This document shows positions 28,449 through 39,444 of a stretch of DNA of 64,000 bases, piece by piece. Made by a program: the position numbers and the translations under genes. The notes beneath the pieces were generated by a model. That model saw nothing but the letters and a program-made list of their open reading frames with translations. It was not told the DNA's origin and made no database searches. Every line of letters starts with the position of its first letter. Position 1 is the stretch's first letter. Origin of the DNA: Alphaproteobacteria bacterium (lineage in GTDB: Bacteria; Pseudomonadota; Alphaproteobacteria; Rhodobacterales; Rhodobacteraceae); contig JAUIBL010000002.1 of the NCBI GenBank assembly GCA_030428355.1, positions 62,001 through 126,000 on the forward strand, written 5' to 3'.

Positions 28449-29590
28449 TCCGCCGCCTCCAGCGTGTCATCGGTCGCGCCGTATTGGTAATAGGCAGCGC
28501 AGGCCCCTTCGGAACTGACCATCAGCGCGCCAAGCGGCATCTCGGGGGTGCAGCCGGTGCCATATTCCGGGCAGCCCGTGGGCTTGATCCGCCCGGTCAT
28601 CACCTGACCACAGGCGCAGCCTTCGGGTTCGGCAACGATGCGCGGTCCGGCCCCGTAGCCGACAGCGAATTTCTCCTCGGCATCAAAGGCCGCGTATTTG
28701 CCCCGGATGCGCAACCCGCTCGCGTCGATCTCGCCCAGCCCGCGCCATTCGAAGGTCGGGCGCGGCTCGTAAACATCGGCAATCGCGGCAAGCGAGACCG
28801 GGTTGCCGTGCTCCGGCACCACCCGCGCGTATTGGTTCTCGACCTCCGCCCGCCCGTCGCGGATCTGGCGCAGCACCATCAAGACGGATTGCAACAGGTC
28901 CAGCGGTTCGAAGCCAGCGACCACGATGGGCTTTCCGTACGTTTCAGCGATGAAATCGTACGGATGGGTGCCGATCACCATCGACACATGGCCGGGGCCG
29001 ACAAACCCATCCAGCACCATATGCGGATCATCCAGCAGTGCCTTGATCGGCGGGGGCACTGTAATGTGGTTGCAGAACACGCTGAAATTGCTCAGGCTTT
29101 CCCGTGCCGCCTGCTGGATCGACAGCGCGGTCGACGGTGTCGTTGTCTCGAACCCAAGGCCAAAGAACACCACTTCCCGCTCCGGGTTGCGCCGCGCGAT
29201 TTCCAGCGCATCCAAGGGCGAATAGACCATGCGGATGTCAGCACCATCGGCCTTGGCCTGCAACAGAGATTTCTGCGTTCCCGGCACACGCATCGCGTCG
29301 CCGAAGGTGCAGAAGATCACCTCGGGCCGTTCGGCGATTTCGACACATTCGTCGATGCGGCTCATCGGCAGCACACAGACCGGGCAGCCGGGACCGTGGA
29401 TGAACTCGATGCCTTTGGGTGTCAGCCGATCCAGACCGTAGCGGAAAATCGCGTGGGTGTGCCCACCGCAGATTTCCATGATATGTACGGGATTTTGGGC
29501 AGTTGCGCCAATTTCTTCAATCAATGTCTCAATTGTGGACAGCACGGCTTTTGCAGCAATCGGATCGCGGAATTCTTCGACATATCTCAT
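28445..29590 (-). CDS. hypD: hydrogenase maturation protein HypD
   Basis: A 381-residue Fe-S protein that, with HypC, assembles the Fe(CN)2CO group. Typical segments are IMEICGGHTHAIFRYGLD, HGPGCPVCVLPMSRID and GFETTTPSTA, and a late cysteine cluster (EGCACGQVMTGRIKPTGCPE) binds the [4Fe-4S] centre. The start overlaps hypC (ATGA) and the stop overlaps hypE. Length is normal. Confidence 0.97.
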   Translation of the reverse strand: MRYVEEFRDPIAAKAVLSTIETLIEEIGATAQNPVHIMEICGGHTHAIFRYGLDRLTPKGIEFIHGPGCPVCVLPMSRIDECVEIAERPEVIFCTFGDAMRVPGTQKSLLQAKADGADIRMVYSPLDALEIARRNPEREVVFFGLGFETTTPSTALSIQQAARESLSNFSVFCNHITVPPPIKALLDDPHMVLDGFVGPGHVSMVIGTHPYDFIAETYGKPIVVAGFEPLDLLQSVLMVLRQIRDGRAEVENQYARVVPEHGNPVSLAAIADVYEPRPTFEWRGLGEIDASGLRIRGKYAAFDAEEKFAVGYGAGPRIVAEPEGCACGQVMTGRIKPTGCPEYGTGCTPEMPLGALMVSSEGACAAYYQYGATDDTLEAAE

Positions 29591-29877
29591 TGCGTGCCCT
29601 CAAGTGCTGCTGTCCCTTCAGCCATCGCCTCCAGCGTTTCTTGCGCCTCTCCAAGACCGCGCAACGCCTCCAGCGTCTTTGCTGCCTCGTCCGGGTCGAT
29701 CACGCTCATGGCAAAGCCCACATGGATCAGCGCCCATTCCCCAACAAGATCGCCAAGGTTCGGCGTCGCCACGCAGGCCACCGACACCTCACGGCGCACG
29801 CCGGAGATGTCCGCCATCGCCATCAATCGGTCTGCATCGGTGATCTCGACGATCTGTCCCGGTATTCCCAGACACAT
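29587..29877 (-). CDS. hypC: hydrogenase maturation chaperone HypC
   Basis: A 96-residue HypC/HupF/HybG family chaperone starting MCLGIPGQIVEITD; the Cys at position 2 is the essential ligand that binds the iron cofactor and the large-subunit precursor. A second family member, HupF, is encoded at 35478-35792. It follows hupR by 3 bases and overlaps hypD. Confidence 0.96.
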   Translation of the reverse strand: MCLGIPGQIVEITDADRLMAMADISGVRREVSVACVATPNLGDLVGEWALIHVGFAMSVIDPDEAAKTLEALRGLGEAQETLEAMAEGTAALEGTQ

Positions 29878-29880
29878 GGC

Positions 29881-31362
29881 TCAATCCTCCTCTTCAGGGG
29901 CGGTGGTCTTGCCCGGTTGATGCACGCCGTAGCGGTCCAGCTTGGAGCGCAGGCCGACACGGCTCAGCCCCAGCTCGTCGGCTGCACGGCTCTTGTTCCA
30001 TTTCAGTCGGGTCAGCGTTTCGCGCAAAATCCGCGCCTCGATGGCTTCGACCCTGTCCTTGAGCGTGCCTTCCGACACCAGCAGATCGGTCGCGCGCGGA
30101 TCGGGGCGCGCCGACACGGACGGATCGGCCTGCAGGATGTGGCGCGAGATCAGTTCCGGCCCAAGGCGCGGTTCCTGGCTCAGGATCAGCATCCGGGTCA
30201 GTTCGTTGGTCAACTCGGGCAGGTTTCCGGGCCAGTCGTAATTGCCCAGAAATTCCAGCGCGAGTTTCGACAGCCCTTCGACGGGCTTCGAATGTTCGCT
30301 CGCCAGATCGCCAAGGATGTGGCGCGACAGGATGTCGAGATCCTCCATCCGCGCCCGCAGGGGCGGCAGAGACAGTTCGGTGGTGGAAATCGCATAGTAA
30401 AGGTCCGACCGGAACTCACCCTCGGCCACGGCTACGGACAGATCGCTGTGACTGCCGGTGATCAGCCGTGTGTTCGTGGTCAGCGTCTCCATCCCGCCGA
30501 TCGGTTCAAAACTGCCTTCGGTCGCCACGCGCAGCAACACCAACTGCATCTGCGGGCTGAGCGTATCGACCCCGTTCAGGAACAGGGTTCCCCGTGCGGC
30601 CTTCTGCAAGAGGCCGATCTTCGTATTGGGCTGGCCGGGCAGGGCGCCTTTCTTGGCGCCCAGCAATTCCAGTTTGAGCACGTCATCCGGCAGACCGGCG
30701 CAGTTCAGTTCATAGAATGACTGGTCCGACCGCAAGGAGGCATAGTGCATCGCGCGCGCCATGATGTCCTTGCTGGTGCCCGCCTCGCCAGTGATGAGGA
30801 CCGGCACATCAAAGCTCGCCACCTGCCGCGCCAGTTCAACCGTCGCGTTCATCGGAGAATTGGGCGCGCGCAGGATGCGCTCGAACCCGAAGCCTTCCCG
30901 CAAGGTCCGACGCCGCGCTTCGACCTTGGTTTCGGCTGTCTTGCCCATGAACCGCATCTCGAGCGACATCCGGTCATGATCACGCGCAAGCTGGAACAGT
31001 TGCGCCGCGTTCTTGGCCGCCATGACAAGCTGATCGGGATGCCAGGGCTTGGTCAGGAACTGGTAGATCCCGGCCTCGTTGATTGCCGAAATCATGTCGT
31101 TGGTTTCGGTATAGCCGGTGATGATGATCCGCACCGTGTCCGGCCAGCGTTCGCGCACATCCGCAAGAAATTCGACACCTGTCTTGCCGGGCATGCGCTG
31201 GTCGCAAAAGATCGCCTGAACGAAGTTCTCCTCCATCAGCCGCATCGCATCATCGGCATTGGTGGCCGCCAGACAGTCGAAATCGTCCTCCAGCGCCATC
31301 CGCATGGCGGCCAGCGAATGCTCTTCGTCATCCACCAGCAGAAGGGTGGGCAGGCTTGTCAT
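29881..31362 (-). CDS. hupR: HupR, NtrC-family response regulator with degenerate AAA+ domain
   Basis: A 493-residue regulator of the uptake hydrogenase genes. The receiver domain holds [11 protein letters not shown] and the phospho-acceptor Asp54 ([12 protein letters not shown]). The central AAA+ domain is altered: Walker A reads GEAGTSKD instead of GESGTGKE, the sigma-54 contact loop GAFTGA is replaced by GAKKGALPG (about 235-243), and Walker B reads GTLFLNGVD with Asn-Gly in place of Asp-Glu. The Fis-type helix-turn-helix near the C terminus ([20 protein letters not shown]) is intact. This fits a DNA-binding activator working without sigma-54, as known for Rhodobacter HupR. It lies between hypB and hypC, coupled to hypB by ATGA. 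Confidence 0.95.
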   Translation of the reverse strand: MTSLPTLLLVDDEEHSLAAMRMALEDDFDCLAATNADDAMRLMEENFVQAIFCDQRMPGKTGVEFLADVRERWPDTVRIIITGYTETNDMISAINEAGIYQFLTKPWHPDQLVMAAKNAAQLFQLARDHDRMSLEMRFMGKTAETKVEARRRTLREGFGFERILRAPNSPMNATVELARQVASFDVPVLITGEAGTSKDIMARAMHYASLRSDQSFYELNCAGLPDDVLKLELLGAKKGALPGQPNTKIGLLQKAARGTLFLNGVDTLSPQMQLVLLRVATEGSFEPIGGMETLTTNTRLITGSHSDLSVAVAEGEFRSDLYYAISTTELSLPPLRARMEDLDILSRHILGDLASEHSKPVEGLSKLALEFLGNYDWPGNLPELTNELTRMLILSQEPRLGPELISRHILQADPSVSARPDPRATDLLVSEGTLKDRVEAIEARILRETLTRLKWNKSRAADELGLSRVGLRSKLDRYGVHQPGKTTAPEEED

Positions 31363-32198
31363 TGCGCCGCCTCTTGGATGGCTTTCTCGGCCAGATGGGT
31401 CCGCAGCCACGCCAGCCACTCCGCCATGCCTTCGCCGGTGCGGGCCGACAGGTGCAGGATCTCGATCCCCGGGTTCACCCGCCGCAGGTTGGCCTCGTAG
31501 AGGTCGAGATCCACATCGCAATGGGGCGCAAGGTCGATCTTGTTCAGGATCGCCAACCGCGCTGCGGTGAACATATCGGGGTATTTCAACGGCTTGTCTT
31601 CACCTTCGGTCACAGAAAGGATCGCCACCTTGGCATCTTCGCCCAAATCAAAGGCGGCGGGGCAGACCAGATTGCCGACGTTCTCGATAAAGAGGATCGA
31701 CCCCGCTTCTAGCGCCAGATGCTCCATTGCGTGGCCGACCATGTGACCATCCAGATGGCAGCCCTTGCCGGTGTTCACCTGCACCGCCCGCGCACCGGTG
31801 GCGCGGATTCGGTCGGCGTCGTTCTGGGTCTGCTGGTCCCCTTCGATCACCGCCAGCGGTTGATCCCCAAGGGCTTCGATGGTCTTGCAAAGAAGCGTCG
31901 TCTTGCCCGAGCCCGGCGAGGACACGAGGTTCAGCGCCAGAATGCCGCGTTGGGTCAGAACAGCGCGATTGGCCTGCGCATAGCGGTCGTTCTTCGACAG
32001 GATGTCGGTCTCGATCTCGATCAGCCGCTCCTGCGACATGCCCGGCACTTCGGTGCCCGCGGGGCCGTGGCCGTAATGGTGGTGGTCGTGGTAATGATGG
32101 TGGTGGTGATGACCGTGGTCATGATCATGATGGTGGTGATCATGGCTGTGCCCAAGCACCTTGGTTTCGCCGTCCGAACATCCACAAACAGTACACAT
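31359..32198 (-). CDS. hypB: HypB GTPase with histidine-rich nickel-binding region
   Basis: A 279-residue nickel-insertion GTPase. It begins [11 protein letters not shown] (N-terminal Cys motif), followed by a long His/Asp-rich stretch from about residue 17 to 44 with roughly 18 His, suited to nickel storage. The G-domain motifs are [18 protein letters not shown] (P-loop), [16 protein letters not shown] and LNKIDLAPH (guanine recognition). It overlaps hypA as TAATG and hupR as ATGA. An upstream open extension is a hypA shadow. Confidence 0.97.
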   Translation of the reverse strand: MCTVCGCSDGETKVLGHSHDHHHHDHDHGHHHHHHYHDHHHYGHGPAGTEVPGMSQERLIEIETDILSKNDRYAQANRAVLTQRGILALNLVSSPGSGKTTLLCKTIEALGDQPLAVIEGDQQTQNDADRIRATGARAVQVNTGKGCHLDGHMVGHAMEHLALEAGSILFIENVGNLVCPAAFDLGEDAKVAILSVTEGEDKPLKYPDMFTAARLAILNKIDLAPHCDVDLDLYEANLRRVNPGIEILHLSARTGEGMAEWLAWLRTHLAEKAIQEAAQ

Positions 32199-32539
32199 TA
32201 CGCCACCTCCAAATCCTTGATCCGCATTTCGTCGCCGCCCTGCGGCATCAGTTTTCCACCGCCACATAAGGGGCAGGGGTCGAGGCGGGCTTCGATCTCC
32301 ACCTCTTTCATACAATCATAGCACAGCGCCCGCCCGGGCAGGTCGAGCGTGACCAGCTCCGCACCTTCCGCCACCGATCCGCGCATCACCACGTCGAAGG
32401 CAAAGTGCAGCGCCTTGGTCTCGACCCCGGCAAAGCGCCCGATCTCGACCCGCACGCGGGTGATGCGTGCGACATTGTGCTGGCGGGCCTGATCTTCGAT
32501 CACGCTGCGCATGCCTTCGCAAAGCGACATCTCATGCAT
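32198..32539 (-). CDS. hypA: hydrogenase maturation nickel metallochaperone HypA
   Basis: A 113-residue nickel and zinc binding protein. [10 protein letters not shown] carries the N-terminal Met-His nickel ligand, and the zinc site has two Cys-x2-Cys pairs (LCYDCMKEV and CPLCGGGK). It overlaps the hupK end by 8 bases and hypB by TAATG. It partners HypB for Ni delivery to HupL. Confidence 0.96.
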   Translation of the reverse strand: MHEMSLCEGMRSVIEDQARQHNVARITRVRVEIGRFAGVETKALHFAFDVVMRGSVAEGAELVTLDLPGRALCYDCMKEVEIEARLDPCPLCGGGKLMPQGGDEMRIKDLEVA

Positions 32540-33440
32540 GCTCCGGCTCCCTTTGTTGGGCAGGTTCGACGGAAACTGGATAACACGGATCGAGAATTGA
32601 CAAGAGCAGCGGCGCCAACCCCCGCGCACGCTCGGCGGGCAGGCTGGCCAGTGACTGGTCCAGCGCGCCGCCATGGGCTGTCAGGTGATCGGTCGGCGTG
32701 ACGCGCGTAAAGGCGGTGACGCGGCCGTCCTCGACCTGAGCCGTGATCCCGTAAAGGCCTCGTGCGGCTTCGACAACAGCGCCGTTTGTAAGCCGCCAAA
32801 GCTGCGGAAGTTCGCCCGTCAGCAAGACATCCAGTTCATACGCCACAGCCAATGCCGACCACAGCGGTCCATGCCCGTGAGTGGTGGCAATCTGGTGCAG
32901 GACCGGGTGGTCGGCACGGCGGGCGGCAACCGAGTTTTCCTGAACGCCGAAGTCGAAAACGGTGTTCGTCGTGGCATGGGGCAGGGTCGCCCGGCATCCC
33001 TCGCCGGGTTGAAAAAGCTCCGGGATCGCGCGCAGGATCGGCGCGATGCCGGTGTCTTGCGCGAGAAATTCGCGCAGATCATCGAAATGATGCGGCATTC
33101 CTGCAGGGTCGCCAAACAGCGCCTGACGTGCCGCGCCCGACCCCGTCATCCAATCCCGCGGCAAAGCCACCGCAGGGCGGGACATCAGTGCAGGCCATTT
33201 CAGGCAAAGCTTCGCCACATGCTCCCGCAGGATTTCCTGCCGCAACGCCTCTTGCCAGCCGGCCTCAAGCTCCAGCCCCAGTGCCGCCCGCACCGCCACT
33301 CCCTGCGCCACGCGGCACAGGTTGAAAAGGCGCGGCAGCAACGCCGCGACCTCGTGCACCGGCTTGCCCAGCACCATCCCTGCGACGGGCAGGGTGGGCA
33401 CCGGCTTGGCGCGCAGGGGATATGCGAGCGACTGGTTCAT
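32532..33440 (-). CDS. hupK: hydrogenase expression/formation protein HupK
   Basis: A 302-residue protein with distant resemblance to [NiFe]-hydrogenase large subunits but without the full set of metal-binding cysteines. The C-terminal [11 protein letters not shown] retains a remnant of the DPCxxC motif, and the early segment [13 protein letters not shown] another. HupK/HoxV is thought to act as a scaffold during active-site assembly. It lies between hupJ and hypA as in Rhodobacter. Confidence 0.9.
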   Translation of the reverse strand: MNQSLAYPLRAKPVPTLPVAGMVLGKPVHEVAALLPRLFNLCRVAQGVAVRAALGLELEAGWQEALRQEILREHVAKLCLKWPALMSRPAVALPRDWMTGSGAARQALFGDPAGMPHHFDDLREFLAQDTGIAPILRAIPELFQPGEGCRATLPHATTNTVFDFGVQENSVAARRADHPVLHQIATTHGHGPLWSALAVAYELDVLLTGELPQLWRLTNGAVVEAARGLYGITAQVEDGRVTAFTRVTPTDHLTAHGGALDQSLASLPAERARGLAPLLLSILDPCYPVSVEPAQQREPEHA

Positions 33441-33443
33441 GGC

Positions 33444-34223
33444 CTAGCGTGTCTCCGCCAAACCGCCCGAGATCACCGCACGGCGGGTCGGCACGTCGGT
33501 CAGGATCGGCACCTCGTCCTCAGCGGGCTTGAGTGCCGCCTCGCGCTCGGCGCGGATGTCGGCGGCACGGTCGGTCTCGGCGCGGTTGCCTTCGTCGAAG
33601 AGCGCCACCATGACCGCGCGCGCCACCTCCTGCGCCTGCATCTGGGTCGAGAAATCGCCCATGGGTGAAAACAGCGAACAGGCCTTGTAACCGCCGATCA
33701 TGTCACGGGTGTTGTGGATGAATTCATACTCGCCGGACGGAAAGGCGATCAGCTCTTTCGCGCCGGGCATCAGGCCCGACCAATCCTCGTTATCCGCAGG
33801 AAGCTGGATCAGGTTCATGAACCACGGCGAAATCAGCACGCCCAAGGGCCGTCCATCGACCATGCGAAAGCCCACCGCCTCGACCGAGAGCAGCTTGTTC
33901 ACCATCGGCAGGTCGCGCATCTTGGCGTGCCAGATCTCGCGGAATTCGGCGACCAGCTTGGCGGTCAGTGCATCCAGACGGGCGGTTTCGGCCATGTGTT
34001 CGGAGCCGGGGTCTTCCAAGACCATGAACTGTTCTTTCGGTGCACCGCAATTGGGGCAGGACCAATCGTCGGGCAGGGCCAGAAACGGCGTTCCTGCCTC
34101 GACCTGACGGTAATCGTCACCTTCTGCCGGATCGTAGGGCGTCCAGCAGATCTTGCATTCCATGACCGCCTGGGCGCTGATCTTGTCCTCGGCGCCGAGG
34201 AAACTGCCTTCGAAGCGGCTCAT
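33444..34223 (-). CDS. hupJ: HupJ with fused N-terminal rubredoxin (HupI) domain
   Basis: A 259-residue fusion. Residues about 20-70 form a rubredoxin (CKICWTPYDP and CPNCGAPKEQF, two Cys-x2-Cys knuckles for one Fe). The rest is the HybE/HupJ assembly chaperone (LLSVEAVGFRMVDGRPLGVL, FPSGEYEFIHN). In other bacteria these are separate hupI and hupJ genes. The rubredoxin is linked to making hydrogenase under oxygen. It overlaps hupH by ATGA. Confidence 0.92.
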   Translation of the reverse strand: MSRFEGSFLGAEDKISAQAVMECKICWTPYDPAEGDDYRQVEAGTPFLALPDDWSCPNCGAPKEQFMVLEDPGSEHMAETARLDALTAKLVAEFREIWHAKMRDLPMVNKLLSVEAVGFRMVDGRPLGVLISPWFMNLIQLPADNEDWSGLMPGAKELIAFPSGEYEFIHNTRDMIGGYKACSLFSPMGDFSTQMQAQEVARAVMVALFDEGNRAETDRAADIRAEREAALKPAEDEVPILTDVPTRRAVISGGLAETR

Positions 34224-35065
34224 CGGATCGCCTCCAGCACATTGACCAGACGCTTGGCGCTGTCGCTCAGATCTTCCGGCGCGGCGCAGGCGACTTCGGG
34301 CACCTTGGTCACTTCGAACGTGTCGAGGATCAGCGTGTCCTGGGAATTGAAGAACTGCACCCGCCAGACATGGGGCACCGCCGTTGCCGTCACCCGGCAG
34401 TTGCCATAGCCGCGCGACAGGATCGTCACCGCGCCTTCGCCCACCGCCTGATCGAGCCAGACAAGGTCTTCCTCGGTATGGGGCAGCAGCGACAGGTTGA
34501 TGACGTGCAACTCGGCCTCGGGCGTGAAGGCTGCGGATTTGTCGGCAAGCTCGATCTGCAAGGGTGGCGCGTTGACGACACCGGGCGCGCGAGGGGCGTC
34601 CTTGCCAAGCGCCTTGCGCACAGGGGCGAATGGTGCGTCGGTGATGCAGGCCGGGATGGCGGCAACTTCGATCACGTCCGATTTCGCGGATTTCAACGTC
34701 CAGATCCCTGCAAACACGCTTTCCTGCACGGCGATGGCGGGAATGGCGCGCACTTTGGCCGACACCTCGCCACTGCCCATGGTTTCCGCGATCAGCGCAC
34801 GGTTTGCGGCATCCAGACCGGCCAGATCGAACTGGCGGGTTCCACCGTGGACGCTGACCTCTTCAGCGGCCTTTGCGACCAGCTCCAGCAGGGCAAACGC
34901 GGCGGTCAGATCGGCATCGCCCAAATCCTCGATTTCGGGGATACGCGGCGAATAGGTGCGCATGTCCTGCGGTAGCGGCATGTATTCCAGCGCCTCGTCC
35001 TGATGGTCGAGCGGTTGCGAGCCGGGGCCGAAACCTGTGGGGGGCAGCATGAAGGGGTTTGTCAT
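34220..35065 (-). CDS. hupH: hydrogenase expression/formation protein HupH
   Basis: A 281-residue HupH/HyaF family protein, an assembly chaperone of the uptake hydrogenase, probably for small-subunit Fe-S maturation. Family traits: the N-terminal PLPQDMRTY, HVINLSLLPHTEEDLVWLD, and GYGNCRVTATAVPHVWRVQFFNS. It is coupled to hupJ (ATGA) and separated from hupG by 12 bases. Confidence 0.94.
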   Translation of the reverse strand: MTNPFMLPPTGFGPGSQPLDHQDEALEYMPLPQDMRTYSPRIPEIEDLGDADLTAAFALLELVAKAAEEVSVHGGTRQFDLAGLDAANRALIAETMGSGEVSAKVRAIPAIAVQESVFAGIWTLKSAKSDVIEVAAIPACITDAPFAPVRKALGKDAPRAPGVVNAPPLQIELADKSAAFTPEAELHVINLSLLPHTEEDLVWLDQAVGEGAVTILSRGYGNCRVTATAVPHVWRVQFFNSQDTLILDTFEVTKVPEVACAAPEDLSDSAKRLVNVLEAIR

Positions 35066-35077
35066 GGTCTTGTCCTC

Positions 35078-35461
35078 TTATTCGGCAGCAACGGGCAGGG
35101 AGAGGAAATGCGTGATCCGTTCCACGTAGTCGGACCAGTCACGCACTTTGGGGATGCCGCCGAGGCAGGCCCCGTTGCGGAAGAAGATCAGGCTGGGTGT
35201 CTTGAGCACACCGGTGCTTTCGCGCAGCTCTGTCTCGATGGCATCCATGGCAACCGCACAGTCGAATTGGCCCTGGAACGCCTGACGCAACTCGGGGAGA
35301 ATGACAGCCACGTCAGGCGTTTCAAGGTTCCGCCGCGCATCGCCGGGCACAAAGATCGCATGGGTGCCGGGCGCTTCGGTGAAACGTGCGACATCCGCCA
35401 TGGTTTGAAGCGCGGGGTATTCTAAATCGGTGGTCAATCGGGTGACAAGTGGGTGGGTCAT
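35078..35461 (-). CDS. hupG: hydrogenase assembly chaperone HupG (HyaE-like)
   Basis: A 127-residue thioredoxin-fold protein of the HyaE/HupG family lacking the CxxC pair, proposed to chaperone the Tat-exported small subunit. The start MTHPLVTRL is chosen because AAGGA lies 8 bases upstream; an in-frame Met at 35485 would overlap hupF. The segment AIFVPGDARRNLETPDVAVILPEL is typical. Confidence 0.9.
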   Translation of the reverse strand: MTHPLVTRLTTDLEYPALQTMADVARFTEAPGTHAIFVPGDARRNLETPDVAVILPELRQAFQGQFDCAVAMDAIETELRESTGVLKTPSLIFFRNGACLGGIPKVRDWSDYVERITHFLSLPVAAE

Positions 35462-35477
35462 ATCCGGTCCTTGTTGG

Positions 35478-35792
35478 TCAGCCATAGGTCTTGCCCGCGT
35501 CGAACGCGGCTTGCAGATGCGGCGGCAATTGGGGTGTGGCGGCATCGAGATCGGCAAAGGCATCGCCCAAAGCGTTGCCTTGCATCACCGACCGCAGCCC
35601 CTCGAGCGCGGCGCTGATCTTTTCTGCCTCGTCTTCCGAGATCACCTCGCGCGCGGCCCCGAGAAAGGTCAGCACCCAGTCACCGACCTGCGCCTCTGGG
35701 GTCAGCGACAGGTCTATGAGGTCGGCACTGTCCGCAACTTCGGCGGCGATGCCGGTGATGGCCGTGATCCGAAGGGGAAGGCCGACGCACAT
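35478..35792 (-). CDS. hupF: hydrogenase maturation chaperone HupF (HypC family)
   Basis: A 104-residue HypC-type chaperone starting [14 protein letters not shown] with the essential Cys2, longer than HypC at the C terminus. HupF stabilises HupL during maturation under higher oxygen in rhizobia. It follows hupD by 3 bases. Confidence 0.95.
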   Translation of the reverse strand: MCVGLPLRITAITGIAAEVADSADLIDLSLTPEAQVGDWVLTFLGAAREVISEDEAEKISAALEGLRSVMQGNALGDAFADLDAATPQLPPHLQAAFDAGKTYG

Positions 35793-35795
35793 GGG

Positions 35796-36404
35796 CTATT
35801 CCGCCGCCGGAAAGAAGCGCGCGTCGCCGATGCGGCAGGCGTCGTCTTCCGACGGGCGGCCGTCTTCGTAAGCGCTGTGCATGATCGACGGATCGGCCAG
35901 CAGGTCGCTTTGGGTGCGACCCGGTTTGGCCACATGTCCCATCTGGGCGAGATAGGACAGCGCCATGCGCACCGCCGGTTTGATCTGGGCTGCCACGATG
36001 TCGCGCAAGCCGCCGCCGTAATCTTCAAGCTCTTCTGGCTGGCACCCGATCAGCAGCAGGCGCGTGGGGCAGTAGCCCATGAGCTGGGCTGTTGCGATCA
36101 CGTCCTGAAAGCCGGTCTGATGCAGGGACATCTTCTTGGCCCCCATGAAACGCGGCACCTCATCATCCTCGACGATCTTGAGCGTGCCGGGCTCCAGCCC
36201 GTAATCCACCGCATCGAACACGATCAGCGTGTCGGCCTCTTCGAGGAAGGGAAGCAGGTAAAGCCCCTGCGTGCCGCCATCCAGAAGTGTCACGCCCTCG
36301 GGCAGTTCCCAATGTGCCGCAAGATGTTCGATGCAGCGCACGCCAAAGCCCTCGTCGGCCCAAAGCACGTTGCCAATGCCCATGATCAGCACCTGATCCG
36401 CCAT
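35796..36404 (-). CDS. hupD: hydrogenase maturation protease HupD
   Basis: A 202-residue nickel-dependent endopeptidase that removes the HupL C-terminal peptide after the DPCxxCxxH motif. The start MADQVLIMGIGNVLWADEGFG is diagnostic, with Glu and Asp ligands there and in LIVFDAVDYGLEPG; a His lies in SLHQTGFQDV. It is the first gene of the accessory operon, behind an AT-rich gap and a terminator for the structural operon. Confidence 0.96.
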   Translation of the reverse strand: MADQVLIMGIGNVLWADEGFGVRCIEHLAAHWELPEGVTLLDGGTQGLYLLPFLEEADTLIVFDAVDYGLEPGTLKIVEDDEVPRFMGAKKMSLHQTGFQDVIATAQLMGYCPTRLLLIGCQPEELEDYGGGLRDIVAAQIKPAVRMALSYLAQMGHVAKPGRTQSDLLADPSIMHSAYEDGRPSEDDACRIGDARFFPAAE

Positions 36405-36628
36405 GCGTTCCTCCCTTGTTTCGGACAGGAAAGTGTCTTTCCATCCGTGGCTGAAAGCGAGACTAGCTTACCAGGTGATCCATCGGATCGAAAAAACGTG
36501 CATCTGGCGTGTTTTATTCAACATATTGTTTTTGCGTTGTATTCTTTTGTATGCCGAGTTTCACAAATTTGCAAAGTGATTATTTGCTATCCATTTTTCT
36601 GGAATATCGAAAGTTAGATGACCAAAAG
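36405..36628 (-). promoter_or_regulatory. AT-rich promoter region of the hupD accessory operon
   Basis: This 224-base gap is far more AT-rich than its surroundings. On the minus strand it offers TTGCAA and TACAAA hexamers 17 bases apart, and alternative TTGTGA/AATACA, resembling sigma-70 elements. A small palindrome GATCCATCGGATC lies at 36477-36489 closer to hupD. No FNR-type TTGAT-N4-ATCAA or -24/-12 element was seen. The exact promoter is uncertain. Confidence 0.4.
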
Positions 36629-36657
36629 GGAAAGCGGGCGACTCGCGCCCGCTTTCC
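36629..36657 (-). terminator. rho-independent terminator after hupC
   Basis: GGAAAGCGGGCG and CGCCCGCTTTCC form a perfect 12-base stem with a 5-base loop. Read on the minus strand it is followed by CTTTTGG and lies 21 bases beyond the hupC stop. It should end the structural operon and separate it from the hupD operon. Confidence 0.7.
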
Positions 36658-36678
36658 AGTGTTGACGGTCCGTCCGGC

Positions 36679-37464
36679 TTAGTTCGGGTCGTCGTCCTTG
36701 AACGTCCGTGTCCCCGAGATCATCGTCGACACCATCGACTGGCGGGACATGATGTCTTCCCGGATCGCGGCGTAGATGTGGATCATCACGAAGATCACGA
36801 TGGCCCACATGCCCAGATGGTGGATCTGGTGCATCATGTGCGACCCGCCCACAAGGTCGAGCAGCGGCCCGAACATCGTATCGAGGATGCCATCGCGCCC
36901 CACGCCCTCGGAATAAAGTGCAAAGCCCGTCACGATCATGAAGGTCATGCCCACGGTCATGAAGAAGAACATCGCGATCTGGGCCAGCGGGTTGTGGCCC
37001 ACATATTTGCGCGGGTTCTTCTTGAGGAAGGCGTACCACTTGATCTCGTCCAGCACTTCGGACCACCATTTCCCGCTCCAGAGCGGCAGCTTGAACATCT
37101 GCTTGGCGTGGTGGTTGCCCACGAACGCCCAATAGATGCGGCCGAAGAAGCCGACCGTCATGATCATGGCAGCGGCGAAATGGGCAAAGCGGATGTAGCC
37201 GAACAGGAACTGGTCCGTGGCCTCCGCCATCTCGATCGACGGCGGGGGAGATGCGATCAGGTAGCCACTGACGCAGAGAACAAGGATCGCCGCCGCGTTG
37301 ATCCAATGCCAGAGCCGCACAGGCGCCTCGTAGACATAGACCGATGTGTTGCGGGTGATCGTCGCCCTGTCCGCCTCGGTGGCGTCGCCGGTCAGGGGCG
37401 CGATGGAGTAGAACTCCATCTTACGCTCCATCTCGGCGGGGATGTCTGTCACGTCGGTTTTCAT
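36679..37464 (-). CDS. hupC: Ni/Fe-hydrogenase b-type cytochrome subunit HupC
   Basis: A 261-residue membrane di-haem cytochrome b that anchors HupSL and passes electrons from H2 to quinone. Four hydrophobic segments are visible, with haem-ligand histidines in VRLWHWINAAAILVL, IRFAHFAAAMIMTVG and MHQIHHLGMWAIVIF. The ATG overlaps the stop of the small upstream gene (ATGA). A GTG three codons earlier is possible. Confidence 0.96.
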   Translation of the reverse strand: MKTDVTDIPAEMERKMEFYSIAPLTGDATEADRATITRNTSVYVYEAPVRLWHWINAAAILVLCVSGYLIASPPPSIEMAEATDQFLFGYIRFAHFAAAMIMTVGFFGRIYWAFVGNHHAKQMFKLPLWSGKWWSEVLDEIKWYAFLKKNPRKYVGHNPLAQIAMFFFMTVGMTFMIVTGFALYSEGVGRDGILDTMFGPLLDLVGGSHMMHQIHHLGMWAIVIFVMIHIYAAIREDIMSRQSMVSTMISGTRTFKDDDPN

Positions 37465-37634
37465 GGGAGCCACCGGCCCCGCAGCGCAAGGACAGCGGCC
37501 ACCGCGATCAGCGCGACCCCCAGAAGCGGCGCTGCATGCGTCATCCCGTGGGCGGCCTCGGGCAGGGGCGCGTGGTCCCCATGCGCGAAGGCGGCTCCGG
37601 GCAGAAGGACGGCGAGTGTGAGTAGCGTTTTCAT
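37461..37634 (-). CDS. 57-residue His-containing membrane protein between hupL and hupC
   Basis: The small frame has a Sec-type signal (MKTLLTLAVLLPGAAFA), a short His-rich periplasmic stretch HGDHAPLPEAAHGMTHA and one C-terminal membrane helix (APLLGVALIAVAAVLALRG). Its start follows an AGGAGGAC-type ribosome site 14 bases after hupL, and its stop overlaps hupC (ATGA), so translation is likely. It is not part of the classic hupSLC unit and I do not recognise a family; the HGDH pattern recalls the start of HupE/UreJ-type proteins. A role in nickel handling or HupC assembly is a guess. Confidence 0.65.
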   Translation of the reverse strand: MKTLLTLAVLLPGAAFAHGDHAPLPEAAHGMTHAAPLLGVALIAVAAVLALRGRWLP

Positions 37635-37648
37635 GGTTCTGTCCTCCC

Positions 37649-39442
<1,794 letters not shown>

Positions 39443-39444
39443 GA

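Noticed and set aside
36477-36489. GATCCATCGGATC palindrome before hupD as an operator
   Set aside because: Short, single copy and rich in common GATC sequence; not enough to call a binding site.
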